A stretch of DNA of 64,000 nucleotides from Sporolactobacillus kofuensis. Lineage in GTDB: Bacteria > Bacillota > Bacilli > Bacillales > Sporolactobacillaceae. Shown here in pieces: positions 25,579 through 35,289 of the stretch. The stretch is from NCBI RefSeq assembly GCF_042660205.1, contig NZ_JBHSTQ010000009.1, positions 83,110-147,109 on the forward strand, read 5' to 3'. Every line of letters begins with the position of its first letter. Positions within the stretch are counted from its first letter, which is position 1. The position numbers and the translations under genes were made by a program. Below the pieces are notes generated by a model that worked only from the letters and a program-made list of their open reading frames with translations, did no database searches and had not been told where the DNA came from.

Positions 25579-26520
25579 TTACACATTTGCTGCTTGAGGA
25601 TGATCCGAGTTTTCTTCAACATATCGATTACGCGGGTGGTGCTCGCAAGCTTCACTGCATGAACGATGATGTGTCTTCTCGCACTCCTCGCAACAAATAA
25701 ATTGAACATTGCATTCCGGATTTGCACAATTTACAATGCGATCACAAGTTTTGCCGCAATGGTGGCAATGACCAACAACAACATCCTCATCTGTGCGGTT
25801 TACCGGAACTGAAATACGCTGATCAAATACGTAACACTTGCCATCATACAGCTTCCCTTGAACCTCAGGATCCTTCCCGTATTCTACAATACCGCCCTCA
25901 AGCTGACTAACATCTTGAAATCCAGATTGAAGTAAGTAACCGCTGAACTTTTCGCAACGAATACCACCGGTGCAATAAGTCAGAACCTTTTTATCCTTAT
26001 ACTCAGATAGATTCTTTTCAATCCATTCTGGCAGATCACGGAAATTGCGAATATCCGGTATGATTGCGTTGCGGAAATGACCGATTTGTGTTTCATAATC
26101 ATTGCGTGCGTCAATAAGTACAACATCATCATTCTGCATTTCTTGATAAAATTCTTTCGGTTTTAAATGTTTACCAGTTACTTGATGCGGATCGATGTCC
26201 TCATCAAGTTTAAGCGCAACAATTTCCTTCCGAGGACGCACGTGCATTTTTTTAAAGACATGTCCATCTGATTCATCGATTTTGAATGGCATATCAGCAA
26301 AGCGAGGATCACGATGCATGGTATCCATATATTCCTGTGCTGCTTCTGTCGGACCGGAGACCGTTCCATTTAGTCCTTCTTTTCCAACGAGGACTCGACC
26401 TTTCAAGCCGAGTTCCTTGCAAAAGTGCAAATGCTCTTGCGCGAATAATTGTGGGTCATCAATAGTCACATAGTGATAATAGAGTAAGACTCGAAAAGGC
26501 TTTTTTTCTGTCTCTGTCAC
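25579..26520 (-). CDS. trhO: tRNA uridine(34) hydroxylase (rhodanese family)
   Basis: About 313 residues. It has an N-terminal acylphosphatase-like domain (FRVLLYYHYVTIDDP, GRVLVGKEGLNGTVSG) and a rhodanese domain with the active-site Cys in YCTGGIRCEKFSGYL. The C-terminal Cys/His-rich zinc region contains CHHCGKTC, CCEECEKTHH and CSEACEHH. It hydroxylates wobble uridine as a step to 5-methoxyuridine in tRNA. I choose GTG 26520 with GAGGTG 6 nt upstream; an ATG at 26571 would add 17 residues that the family lacks. The gene is divergent from the flavoprotein gene. Confidence 0.93.
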   Translation of the reverse strand: MTETEKKPFRVLLYYHYVTIDDPQLFAQEHLHFCKELGLKGRVLVGKEGLNGTVSGPTEAAQEYMDTMHRDPRFADMPFKIDESDGHVFKKMHVRPRKEIVALKLDEDIDPHQVTGKHLKPKEFYQEMQNDDVVLIDARNDYETQIGHFRNAIIPDIRNFRDLPEWIEKNLSEYKDKKVLTYCTGGIRCEKFSGYLLQSGFQDVSQLEGGIVEYGKDPEVQGKLYDGKCYVFDQRISVPVNRTDEDVVVGHCHHCGKTCDRIVNCANPECNVQFICCEECEKTHHRSCSEACEHHPRNRYVEENSDHPQAANV

Positions 26521-26701
26521 TTCATACACCTCATTCACAGGACACACCTGATTAGGGTGCGTTCGCTTCATTTCTTTGTCTATCCTATCAAATTTCTCAC
26601 ACTGTGACAAATATCACTTTTTTGCTTTCATTAAAAAGATGTAAAATCATCATGGTTCTGTTATGGTTACGATATGAAACTTCAGAAGTGAGGAAGAAAA
26701 A

Positions 26702-27970
26702 ATGGATTTTGATGTCATTGTTATCGGTGGCGGCCCAGCTGGATTGATGGCTGCCATAGCGGCTGGAGAGCAAGGTGCACATGTACTTCTGCTTGATAAA
26801 GGCGATAAATTAGGTAGGAAGCTGGCCATATCAGGCGGTGGACGGTGCAATGTAACCAATGCGATGCCGATTGATGAGCTTATTAAGCATATTCCCGGTA
26901 ACGGACGATTTTTATACAGTGCGTTATCAGCGTTCAATAACCAAGATATTATTGCATTCTTTGAAGATTTGGGTGTCGGTTTGAAAGAAGAAGACCATGG
27001 GCGAATGTTTCCGGTGTCTAATAATGCAAAATCAGTCGTTCATGCGCTTTTAACAAAAATGCAGAACCTTAAAATTACGATTCGGACAAATACACCGGTT
27101 CAAGCGGTACTTTATTCAGATCACGTCGTTGGTGTGAAAACTAAGAATGGCGAGAAAATTACTGCCCCAACGGTGATTATCGCGGTTGGGGGAAAATCAG
27201 TGCCACAAACCGGAAGCACCGGAGATGGCTATGCATGGGCAAAGGCGGCCGGCCACACAATCACCGAACTCTACCCTACAGAAGTGCCACTGACTTCTAA
27301 AGAGCCATTTATCCAGGACAAGACCCTTCAAGGGCTCGCCTTATCTGATGTAACGGTTACCTTAGTTAATCCAAAAGGGAAAGCGATCCAGTCACATCGA
27401 TGGGACATGCTTTTTACTCATTTCGGACTATCAGGTCCAGCAATATTAAGATTGAGTCAATTTGTAGTTAAAGCGCTGAAAAAGTTTAAAACAAAAGATG
27501 TCGTCGTGTTAATCGATGTCAAACCGGATCTGAACGAAGAACAACTCACTCAACAACTGCTTCATCTCGTTGAAACGGATCCAAAGAAAGCACTGAAGAA
27601 CGTGTGGAAAGGCATTGTGCCGGAGCGGTATCTGTTGTTTCTCTTGGAACACATTGGACTTTCTCCGGATCTTAATTTCCATGAACTTTCTAAGGAAGAT
27701 GTACGGAACATGGCAAAGGCGCTCAAAGGGTTTCCAGTACATATTACCGGTACACTTTCAATTGAAAAGGCATTTATTACCGGTGGTGGAATTTCGCTGA
27801 AGGAAGTTAATCCAAAAAGTATGGAATCCAAGATGATGCCCGGACTTTACTTTTGCGGTGAAATTCTTGATATTCATGGTTATACCGGTGGCTATAACAT
27901 TACATCGGCGTTTGTCACCGGTCACGCTGCCGGTATTGCAGCTTCTGAATTTGCTTTTCAGAATCAATAG
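26702..27970 (+). CDS. FAD-dependent oxidoreductase, YhiN/HI0933 (BaiN-like) family
   Basis: 422 residues. The N-terminal dinucleotide-binding motif is DVIVIGGGPAGLMAAIAAGEQG, followed by the family signature KLGRKLAISGGGRCNVTN. A second glycine motif VIIAVGGKSVPQTGSTGDGY follows, and the C-terminal FCGEILDIHGYTGGYNITSAFVTGHAAG binds FAD. Many bacteria have one copy; a general cellular substrate is not established. GAGG lies 8 nt before the ATG. It is a single gene with a strong bidirectional terminator. Confidence 0.93.
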   Translation: MDFDVIVIGGGPAGLMAAIAAGEQGAHVLLLDKGDKLGRKLAISGGGRCNVTNAMPIDELIKHIPGNGRFLYSALSAFNNQDIIAFFEDLGVGLKEEDHGRMFPVSNNAKSVVHALLTKMQNLKITIRTNTPVQAVLYSDHVVGVKTKNGEKITAPTVIIAVGGKSVPQTGSTGDGYAWAKAAGHTITELYPTEVPLTSKEPFIQDKTLQGLALSDVTVTLVNPKGKAIQSHRWDMLFTHFGLSGPAILRLSQFVVKALKKFKTKDVVVLIDVKPDLNEEQLTQQLLHLVETDPKKALKNVWKGIVPERYLLFLLEHIGLSPDLNFHELSKEDVRNMAKALKGFPVHITGTLSIEKAFITGGGISLKEVNPKSMESKMMPGLYFCGEILDIHGYTGGYNITSAFVTGHAAGIAASEFAFQNQ

Positions 27971-28044
27971 TGAGTCCTTGTTAAGCCGAAACACACCATT
28001 GAAATCATCATGCTTAACACGATTTTTCTTGTGTTCTTCTGTAC

Positions 28045-28082
28045 AAAAAAGGCTAGCGCAAATGTCTGCGCTAGCCTTTTTA
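28045..28082. terminator. Bidirectional terminator between flavoprotein gene and fhs
   Basis: GGCTAGCGCA (28051-28060) pairs perfectly with 28067-28076. It is flanked by A6 on the left and a T-run on the right, so it can end transcripts from both convergent genes. Confidence 0.92.
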
Positions 28083-28101
28083 TATAAGTAACAACAATCA
28101 A

Positions 28102-29793
28102 TCAGAATAAACCGATTGCTTTACCCCTATCGTCAACATCCATATTGAGAGCAGCCGGGTGTTTCGGTAAGCCTGGCATCGTCAGCACACTGCCTGTCAT
28201 GACCACAATAAACCCTGCCCCCGCCGATACCTTTAATTCACGAATATGAATGGTAAAATCCTTTGGTCGTCCAATTAATTTAGGATCATCCGAGAGTGAA
28301 TATTGAGTCTTGGCGATGCAAACCGGAAACTTGTCCCACCCGTTTTGCTGAATAGACTTGAGTTGTTTTTGAGCTTTGGATGAGAATTCAATACCATTGC
28401 CACCATATACCTTCGTCACAACCTTCTGGATTTTATCTTCCACAGAATCCGAAAGTTCGTATATTGGTTTAAAAAGATTTTCTTTATGAGCAATGGTATC
28501 AACGACTAAAGCCGCGAGTTCCGTGCCTCCTTCCCCTCCTTGTTCCCAAACTTTGGACAATGCAACCGGATGTCCGTTGGCTGCACACCAATCTTTGAGA
28601 TAAGCGACTTCTCGATCTGTATCAAAAATGAAATGGTTTATAGCGACAACATAGGGCAGTCCAAAGGATTTAATCGTCTCGATATGACAGGAAAGATTTT
28701 CCATACCTCTCGCAAGTGCATCAATGTCCTCATGTTTTAATTCTTCCTTTGTCAGTCCACCATGCATCTTTAATGCGCGAATCGTCGCAACAATAACAAC
28801 AACACTTGGCTTAAAGTGCCCTGCACGCGTGGTAATATCTAAGAATTTTTCAGCTCCTAGATCCGCACCGAAACCAGCCTCAGTTACAAGATAATCTCCT
28901 AGCTTTGCGCCTAGTTTTGTCGCAAGAACACTGTTGCATCCGTGGGCAATATTGGCAAAAGGTCCACCATGAACAAATGCCGGCGTATTTTCTAGTGTTT
29001 GAACAAGATTTGGATGGATCGCGTCTTTTAATAGCAATGTGAGGGCGCCTTCAACTTTCAAATCTCGAACAAACACAGGCCTGCCCTCATAATTATAAGC
29101 GATGAGCATATTGCTCAATCTTGTTTTTAAATCATTCAAATCTTTTGATAAACAAAGGATGGCCATGATTTCCGAAGCTACTGTGATATCAAATCCGTCT
29201 TCACGAGGAACCCCATTTGTTTTTCCACCGAGGCCAATGATCACATGCCGCAATGCTCGATCATTAAGATCAAGCACGCGTTTCCAGACAATACGCCGCG
29301 GATCGATCGCTAATGGATTGCCCTGTTGAATATGGTTATCCAGAAAAGCCGCTAGTGCATTATGCGCGGTTGTAATGGCATGAAAGTCACCGGTAAAATG
29401 GAGATTAATATCTTCCATTGGGACAACTTGAGCATAACCGCCACCCGCTGCCCCACCTTTTAACCCCATTGTTGGGCCAAGAGATGGTTCACGAAGTGCA
29501 ATAACCGCATTCTTTCCGATTTTGTTTAATGCTTGGCCCAATCCGACAGTCACGGTTGACTTTCCTTCTCCTGCTGGTGTTGGATTAATCGATGTGACCA
29601 AAATGACTTTGCCGTCGGGTTTGTTTTTCAACTTATTCAAAGTATCCACCGATACTTTGGCTTTATATCGTCCATAAGGTTCCCAATCCGTGTCCTCCAA
29701 ACCTAGTTTTGAAGCAATCTTTCCAATAGGTTCAAGTTCTGCATTTTGAGCGATTTCAATATCTGACTTTACTACATTTGATGCTTCTGACAT
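28102..29793 (-). CDS. fhs: Formate-tetrahydrofolate ligase
   Basis: 563 residues. ATP-binding TPAGEGKSTVTVGLGQAL near residue 73 and the following EPSLGPTMGLKGGAAGGGYAQV match Fhs throughout. It makes 10-formyl-tetrahydrofolate from formate, ATP and tetrahydrofolate, feeding purine and initiator-tRNA formylation. Two in-frame ATGs are possible: 29811 and 29793. Neither has a strong ribosome site, and I prefer the second (MSEASNVVKS). It is a single gene with a shared terminator. Confidence 0.96.
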   Translation of the reverse strand: MSEASNVVKSDIEIAQNAELEPIGKIASKLGLEDTDWEPYGRYKAKVSVDTLNKLKNKPDGKVILVTSINPTPAGEGKSTVTVGLGQALNKIGKNAVIALREPSLGPTMGLKGGAAGGGYAQVVPMEDINLHFTGDFHAITTAHNALAAFLDNHIQQGNPLAIDPRRIVWKRVLDLNDRALRHVIIGLGGKTNGVPREDGFDITVASEIMAILCLSKDLNDLKTRLSNMLIAYNYEGRPVFVRDLKVEGALTLLLKDAIHPNLVQTLENTPAFVHGGPFANIAHGCNSVLATKLGAKLGDYLVTEAGFGADLGAEKFLDITTRAGHFKPSVVVIVATIRALKMHGGLTKEELKHEDIDALARGMENLSCHIETIKSFGLPYVVAINHFIFDTDREVAYLKDWCAANGHPVALSKVWEQGGEGGTELAALVVDTIAHKENLFKPIYELSDSVEDKIQKVVTKVYGGNGIEFSSKAQKQLKSIQQNGWDKFPVCIAKTQYSLSDDPKLIGRPKDFTIHIRELKVSAGAGFIVVMTGSVLTMPGLPKHPAALNMDVDDRGKAIGLF

Positions 29794-29939
29794 TTTCTCA
29801 TAATCACCCATTTACTATTAAAATTATCCAGCTTGTTTCCTGTTATTATGATAACATAATGTGAGTATTGCTAAAATGTAGCAGGAAAATTCTTTTACAT
29901 TTATCATCTTCTCAGTTTGTGTACAAGGGTGTGACGGTA

Positions 29940-30359
29940 GTGATTGAGGTGTTTTTTGATGGTGCGGCAAATGGAAACCCTGGGCTAGCAGGTGGCGGTG
30001 TTTACATTAATGAGGGAAATGGGAAGGAAGTTCGACGTTCCTTTCCTCTCGGAATCCTGTCCAGCAATCATGAGGCGGAATTTGCTGCGCTTAATGCTGC
30101 CTTGCAATACTGTGCATCAGTGGGTTATCGTTCAGTTTCTTTTCGAACGGATTCGCAACTTGTCAATCAGAGTCTGGAAAAGCGTCATGTAAAAAATGAA
30201 TGCTTCGCTCAATACCTTGATCAAGCTCTAGTTCTCATTGATCAATTTGATCTCTTTTTCTGCAAGTGGATTCCTGATAAGCAAAATAAAAACGCAGATA
30301 CACTTGCCCGACTTGAAATACAAAAACAATTGCGCATGCACAACAAGGAGGAACATTGA
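29940..30359 (+). CDS. RNase H-like protein
   Basis: 139 residues from GTG (29940), with AAGGG about 10 nt upstream. The acidic catalytic residues are all visible: Asp in VFFDGAANGNPG, Glu in SNHEAEFAAL, Asp in FRTDSQLV and the final Asp in NADTLARLE. This is the reverse-transcriptase-like RNase H branch common in Bacillales, and it should cut RNA in RNA-DNA hybrids. It is co-transcribed with the DMT transporter, whose ATG overlaps this stop codon. Confidence 0.88.
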   Translation: MIEVFFDGAANGNPGLAGGGVYINEGNGKEVRRSFPLGILSSNHEAEFAALNAALQYCASVGYRSVSFRTDSQLVNQSLEKRHVKNECFAQYLDQALVLIDQFDLFFCKWIPDKQNKNADTLARLEIQKQLRMHNKEEH

Positions 30360-31276
30360 TGATCAATCGGCGCATATTCATTGCTGATCTGGCTTTACTT
30401 GGCATTACTTTCATATGGGGCACGACATTTATTATCGTCCAGAATATTCTCGATAAATTGACGCCTCTAACATTTAATGGCTGGCGTTTTTGTTTGGCAG
30501 CACTATTTCTTGCTGTTTGGCAGTTTCTCTTTATGCGAAAAAGTAATGGATCTTCAAAGAAATACAACTGGAAACTCATCGGATCGGCGATTCTGTTAGG
30601 TACTCTACTTTTTGCCGGTTATATTTGTCAAACGATTGGACTGCTTTATACATCCGCTTCGAATGCTGCGTTTATCACTGGGCTCAGTGTTGTTCTTGTT
30701 CCTATCTTTTCTGCACTGCTCCTGCGTAAACCGCCACATCGCAACGCAATTATCGGTGTTGTTTTCGCTGCTTTCGGACTGTTTCTGCTCACGACTAAAG
30801 GTCAATTCTCTCTAAATAAGGGCGATCTGATTGTGCTTGTCAGTGCAGTAACGTTCGCATTACATATTATTTTCACTGCAAAAGTAACCGATAAATTCGA
30901 AAGTATGTCACTAACTATTGTCCAACTAAGCGTTGTTGCTTTGCTCGCGTTCGTTGTTGGTTTATTTTTCGACGGTGGTAAACTCGTTGATGTTCGAATG
31001 CTCCTTCAACCGGATGTGAGTCTTGTACTCATATTTATGGCTTTATTTGCGACCGCATTTGCATTTTTACTTCAAACTGTACTTCAAAAAGATACACCGG
31101 CTACGCATGTAGGGATCATTTATATTATGGAGCCTGTATTTGCTGCATGGACGTCCGTACTTTTCCAAAACGCCCATTTAGGAACAGGTGAACTGACCGG
31201 ATCACTTCTGATCCTCGCAGGTATGCTCCTTGCTGAATGGCCACAAAAAAGGGGCCAAAGTGTTGAATCTCATTAA
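30359..31276 (+). CDS. EamA-family (DMT) transporter
   Basis: 305 residues with ten predicted membrane helices in two EamA repeats (first LGITFIWGTTFIIVQN; second LIVLVSAVTFALHIIF). The C-terminal IMEPVFAAWTSVL and GSLLILAGMLLAEWP are typical of the family, which exports amino acids or other metabolites. ATG 30359 has AAGGAGG 7 nt upstream and overlaps the RNase H stop (TGATG). Confidence 0.92.
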   Translation: MINRRIFIADLALLGITFIWGTTFIIVQNILDKLTPLTFNGWRFCLAALFLAVWQFLFMRKSNGSSKKYNWKLIGSAILLGTLLFAGYICQTIGLLYTSASNAAFITGLSVVLVPIFSALLLRKPPHRNAIIGVVFAAFGLFLLTTKGQFSLNKGDLIVLVSAVTFALHIIFTAKVTDKFESMSLTIVQLSVVALLAFVVGLFFDGGKLVDVRMLLQPDVSLVLIFMALFATAFAFLLQTVLQKDTPATHVGIIYIMEPVFAAWTSVLFQNAHLGTGELTGSLLILAGMLLAEWPQKRGQSVESH

Positions 31277-31312
31277 TCAGATGCTCTAATCAACGTACAA
31301 AAACGAACTGAT

Positions 31313-31346
31313 AAAAAAACAGGAACCATCATTGGTTCCTGTTTTT
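31313..31346. terminator. Terminator after the DMT transporter
   Basis: ACAGGAACC (31319-31327) pairs with GGTTCCTGT (31334-31342). A-run before and T-run after make it potentially bidirectional. Confidence 0.9.
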
Positions 31347-31429
31347 ATTGTGTATTTGTTGTTCAAACTGCAAATCGACGGAATGTGGCGAGAAGATGTA
31401 TCTTTGCACTCGATTCAATCGTTTGCTAT

Positions 31430-31657
31430 TCAACGGGTAAGCGCCTTGTATTCTTCAGTCAATTTCATAAAAAGTGCTTCATTCCTTGAATCCAAACTCT
31501 CATCAATCTGTGTTTGCAACTGCTTCACTTTCTGATTGAATTCCATTTCATCAAGGACCATTTGGGCATACATTTCGACAACTGAGACCGTCGCTTGCTG
31601 TTCTTTATAAACAACCAGCGCCTTTGTATTCTCTTGAGAAGAGTGATCATTGTTCAT
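31430..31657 (-). CDS. IDEAL-domain protein
   Basis: 75 residues from an ATG with AAAGGGGG 7-8 nt upstream. The C-terminal segment IDESLDSRNEALFMKLTEEY is the IDEAL motif found in small Firmicute proteins (for example the YpiB C-terminus). The N-terminal half is a helix (VVEMYAQMVLDEMEFNQKV). The motif is thought to mediate protein contacts; the specific partner is unknown. It is a single gene. Confidence 0.85.
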   Translation of the reverse strand: MNNDHSSQENTKALVVYKEQQATVSVVEMYAQMVLDEMEFNQKVKQLQTQIDESLDSRNEALFMKLTEEYKALTR

Positions 31658-31871
31658 CTTTATTGCCCCCTTTGCACTTTTCATTATTCTACACTACTTT
31701 TCTGAAAGTTACAACCATTTAGATTCATTTTCTTTTCATTTTTCTAATAATTCCGTTTAATTTGATGAGGTGAACGCCTATACCCTCAACTACTCCGAAA
31801 CACGTGCACTATGTAACATAAAAAAAATAAGAACTAGAAAATTGGTCTAATTAGTTACATTTATTAATAAA

Positions 31872-31910
31872 ATAAAAAAGGAAAGAAGCCGAGTACGGCT
31901 TCTTTCCTTA
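31872..31910 (-). terminator. Terminator of cshA
   Basis: A 14-bp perfect stem (AAGGAAAGAAGCCG at 31879-31892 with 31897-31910) followed on the minus strand by T6. It begins about 27 nt after the cshA stop. Confidence 0.92.
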
Positions 31911-31937
31911 ACACCAACGAGATAACTATTCATTTAA

Positions 31938-33383
31938 TTAATAACGCTGTGATTTTTGTTTACTTCTGCCACGATAGTTATTGTTTTGACGATGATCCCG
32001 TTCACGGGAATGGCTATAATTCTTACCCCTTCCGCCTCTTTGCGGACGGCCGCCTGACCGTTTTACCATCAATGGAGCTTCACGAGTCAAACGAACAGGA
32101 GTGGTATCGGGCTCTTTAGTGATCACCTTAAGAGCGGCTGCAACCAACTTCACTGCATCATGATTATCAAGTAGTTGTTGTGCCTTTGCTTCATAGGAAT
32201 GGAAATTGCTCGATTCCAACGATTCCATGAGATTGTCAACGGCAACTTTTTGTTGGCCAGCTAATGCTTCTTCATAGGTTGGTGCACTAATTGGTTTCAT
32301 CGGCTGCTTCGTCAAACGTTCGATGGAGCGAAGGTGTGGGAATTCGCTCGGCGTAATAAAGGTTAGTGCCATACCCGTTTTTCCTGCCCGTCCGGTTCTA
32401 CCAATCCGGTGGACATAGCTTTCGGGGTCTTGCGGCAAGTCAAAGTTGTATACATGTGTCACATTGCTAATATCGAGACCACGAGCAGCGACATCTGTTG
32501 CAACTAATAGTTTCACTTCGTTTTGTTTGAAACGACGCAATACCAGGTCACGCTTTGATTGGGTTAAATCGCCATGAATACCTTCAGCCTCATAGCCACG
32601 TTTCTGCAATGCGCGCATCAGTTCATCAACACGACGCTTTGTTCGGCCGAATACAATCGCGCGTTCCGGTGATTGAATGTCTAGAAAACGTGTTAAGGCA
32701 TCAAATTTTTCATTCTCTCTAACCTTTACGTAATTCTGTTCAATCAATGACACAGTCAACGTCTTAGCCTTGATTTGTACTTTCTTTGGATCTTTCATAA
32801 ATTTTTCTGCAAGTAACTGAATCGGTCTTGGCATCGTTGCAGAGAAGAGCAGAGTTTGACGATCTTGCGGAGTACTTTCCAAAATTTCATGAATATCGTC
32901 AATAAAACCCATATTCAACATTTCATCTGCTTCATCCAAAACAATCATTTTAATTTGATCTAATCGGATGGTACGTCTTTTAATATGGTCAAGTAAACGA
33001 CCCGGTGTTGCTGAAATGATGCTCGGACGCCGTTTCAAATCACGAATCTGTTTCTGAATATCTTGACCACCGTAAATTGCTACTGTTCTTACTCTTTTAA
33101 AGAAACCGAGTGAATTCAGTTCCTGAGCATTCTGTATGGCAAGTTCACGTGTAGGTGTTATCACTACGCCTTGAATATCCGATGTCTGAGGATCAGCCGC
33201 ATCAATCATCGGAATACCAAAAGCAGTTGTTTTTCCTGTTCCGGTTTGTGCCTGACCAATGAGGTCAACACCTGTTTTGGCAACCGGAATCGCCTGCTCT
33301 TGAATTGGGGTCATATCGGTGAACCCCATCCGTTCGGTCGCTTTCTTAATTTCGTCGCTAATTTCAAGTTCTGCAAATTTCAT
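31938..33383 (-). CDS. cshA: DEAD-box RNA helicase
   Basis: 481 residues. The Q motif and motif I are AQTGTGKTTAFG; later motifs are PTRELA, TPGRLLDH, DEADEML, SAT, ATDVAARGLD and HRIGRTGRAG. The C-terminal tail is Arg/Gly-rich (RPQRGGRGKNYSHSRERD), as in CshA. It unwinds structured RNA in ribosome assembly and mRNA turnover and is induced by cold in relatives. A hairpin in the 5' leader at 33433-33465 may matter for regulation. Confidence 0.94.
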   Translation of the reverse strand: MKFAELEISDEIKKATERMGFTDMTPIQEQAIPVAKTGVDLIGQAQTGTGKTTAFGIPMIDAADPQTSDIQGVVITPTRELAIQNAQELNSLGFFKRVRTVAIYGGQDIQKQIRDLKRRPSIISATPGRLLDHIKRRTIRLDQIKMIVLDEADEMLNMGFIDDIHEILESTPQDRQTLLFSATMPRPIQLLAEKFMKDPKKVQIKAKTLTVSLIEQNYVKVRENEKFDALTRFLDIQSPERAIVFGRTKRRVDELMRALQKRGYEAEGIHGDLTQSKRDLVLRRFKQNEVKLLVATDVAARGLDISNVTHVYNFDLPQDPESYVHRIGRTGRAGKTGMALTFITPSEFPHLRSIERLTKQPMKPISAPTYEEALAGQQKVAVDNLMESLESSNFHSYEAKAQQLLDNHDAVKLVAAALKVITKEPDTTPVRLTREAPLMVKRSGGRPQRGGRGKNYSHSRERDHRQNNNYRGRSKQKSQRY

Positions 33384-33432
33384 TAAACTATACGATCTCC
33401 TTTTTCATGTTCAGTATTATCATACAAATGAT

Positions 33433-33465
33433 TAGGCATTCCCCGCGACGGACGGAAAATGCCTA
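33433..33465 (-). other. Leader hairpin of cshA
   Basis: On the minus strand TAGGCATT pairs with AATGCCTA around a GC-rich loop, about 50 nt before the cshA start. No T-run follows, so it is not a terminator. A structured leader would fit cold-shock-type control. The rest of the 350-nt gap holds only presumed promoters. Confidence 0.4.
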
Positions 33466-33733
33466 CCAAACATTGAACGAGACATCATCTTTGTTTTCAA
33501 AAGTAAACCTCTTCCATCCCATTGATTACCTAAACACATAATTTCACCTTACCATGTACAGACATGAATTGCAATGGAAGTCCCGTTTAAAACAGGATTG
33601 AAACATTTTTAATCAGTCAATACTTACTATTATTCACATTCATTTCATAAGAAATACGGTAAAAGTGTAACACATTTATCTAAAAGTGTGATAACATTCA
33701 AATATAACGAACGAGGAACGAGGGAAATTACCA

Positions 33734-35206
33734 ATGATTGAAACGACAAAAGAGCCGGTTCTTATTTTTTTGTTCGGAGCAACTGGAGACCTGGCCCGAA
33801 GAAAACTTTATTCCGCTCTTTATCGCCTTTATAAGAGGGACCAACAATTTGCAGTGATTGGACTTGCACGTCGCCCACATACCGATGAGACTTATCGTGA
33901 TTTAATAAATGACTCATTACCCTCAGATGCGGGGCAGCGCCAGCACTTCTTAGCCCGTTTTTATTATCGCCGATTGGACATTACCCGTCCGGAAAATTTC
34001 GTCTCGTTGAAGAAATTTAGCGATGAACTAAATGAGCGGTACCAATTAAATGGAAATCGAATATTCTATCTTTCTCTTGCACCTAACTTCTTCGGTGAAG
34101 CTGCAAAACACCTGAAAGAATCCGGTCTTGCAACGACTTCAGGTTGGAAACGATTAGTTATTGAGAAACCGTTCGGCCATGATTTGCAATCGTCAAAGGA
34201 ATTAAATGATAGTCTATTGCATGCATTTGATGAAGACGAGATCTATCGTATCGACCATTATCTTGGTAAAGAAATGGTTCAAAATATTGAAGTGCTTCGT
34301 TTTGCAAATCCAATATTTGAAGCCGTCTGGAACAGGCGCTATATTTCAAATGTCCAAATTACACTGAGTGAAACGCTGGGTGTTGGAGAACGCGCGAATT
34401 ATTATGATCAAACCGGGGCTCTTTTGGATATGGTTCAGAATCATATTATGCAACTTCTGACATTGATTGCCATGGAACCTCCTACCCAGTTTGAGACGAA
34501 TGATGTTCGCTATGAGAAAGTTAAAGTGCTCAAAGCATTCCGCCCGATGAATGTTAATAATGTTGTCGAACAAATCGTCCGTGGGCAGTATACTCGCGGG
34601 ATGACACCGGATAGGCAAAAACTGCGTGGTTATCTTGACGAGGAAAATATTAGTAGTGCATCGGATACAGAAACATTCGTTGCTGCACGTTTTCTTATCG
34701 ATAATTATCGTTGGTCAGGGGTTCCCTTCTACGTTCGAACCGGTAAACGCATGACTGAAAAATCAACACAAATTATCATCCAATTTAAGAAACTGCCAAA
34801 GAATCCATATTTCCATAATGTGAACCATGTCGGTCCAAATTTACTTGTCATCTATATTTCACCAGATGAAGGATTATCACTAAAGCTTAACGTAAAAGAA
34901 ACCGGAGAAACAGGAAATACCATTCCGATTTCCTTAAAATTCCGCAATAATGCACTCGCTGAAGAAAATATGCAAGATGCTTACGAACGTCTCATTGCAG
35001 ACTGTATTAAAGGCGATTCCACGAACTTTACGCGTTGGGATGAAGTTGCTTATTCCTGGGAGATTGTGGACTCTATTGTCGACTCTTGGAAACAGCGTCG
35101 CGTACCTGTTGACTACTATGAAGCCGGTACAATGGGACCTTCTTCAGCTGACGAATTACTAGAGAAAAACGGTCATCATTGGTGGCCGCTCATGCATATG
35201 GAATAA
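33734..35206 (+). CDS. zwf: Glucose-6-phosphate 1-dehydrogenase
   Basis: 490 residues. NADP-binding GATGDLARRKLYSALYRL is at about 15-32, the substrate-binding RIDHYLGKEMVQN near 173, and EKPFGHDLQSSKELN precedes it. It catalyses the first step of the oxidative pentose-phosphate pathway, making NADPH. GAGGG lies 9 nt before the ATG. gnd is not adjacent but is encoded 18 kb away in this window. Confidence 0.97.
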   Translation: MIETTKEPVLIFLFGATGDLARRKLYSALYRLYKRDQQFAVIGLARRPHTDETYRDLINDSLPSDAGQRQHFLARFYYRRLDITRPENFVSLKKFSDELNERYQLNGNRIFYLSLAPNFFGEAAKHLKESGLATTSGWKRLVIEKPFGHDLQSSKELNDSLLHAFDEDEIYRIDHYLGKEMVQNIEVLRFANPIFEAVWNRRYISNVQITLSETLGVGERANYYDQTGALLDMVQNHIMQLLTLIAMEPPTQFETNDVRYEKVKVLKAFRPMNVNNVVEQIVRGQYTRGMTPDRQKLRGYLDEENISSASDTETFVAARFLIDNYRWSGVPFYVRTGKRMTEKSTQIIIQFKKLPKNPYFHNVNHVGPNLLVIYISPDEGLSLKLNVKETGETGNTIPISLKFRNNALAEENMQDAYERLIADCIKGDSTNFTRWDEVAYSWEIVDSIVDSWKQRRVPVDYYEAGTMGPSSADELLEKNGHHWWPLMHME

Positions 35207-35220
35207 TATCTGCATAACAA

Positions 35221-35267
35221 AAAATTGGGCACCTTTCGTTCAACGAAGGTGCCCAATTTTATTTTTT
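35221..35267. terminator. Terminator between zwf and the GDSL hydrolase
   Basis: AAAATTGGGCACCTT pairs with AAGGTGCCCAATTTT (35246-35260) with further pairing in the loop. T-rich sequence follows on the plus strand. Confidence 0.9.
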
Positions 35268-35289
35268 TGCTGTACACGTTAATCCAATG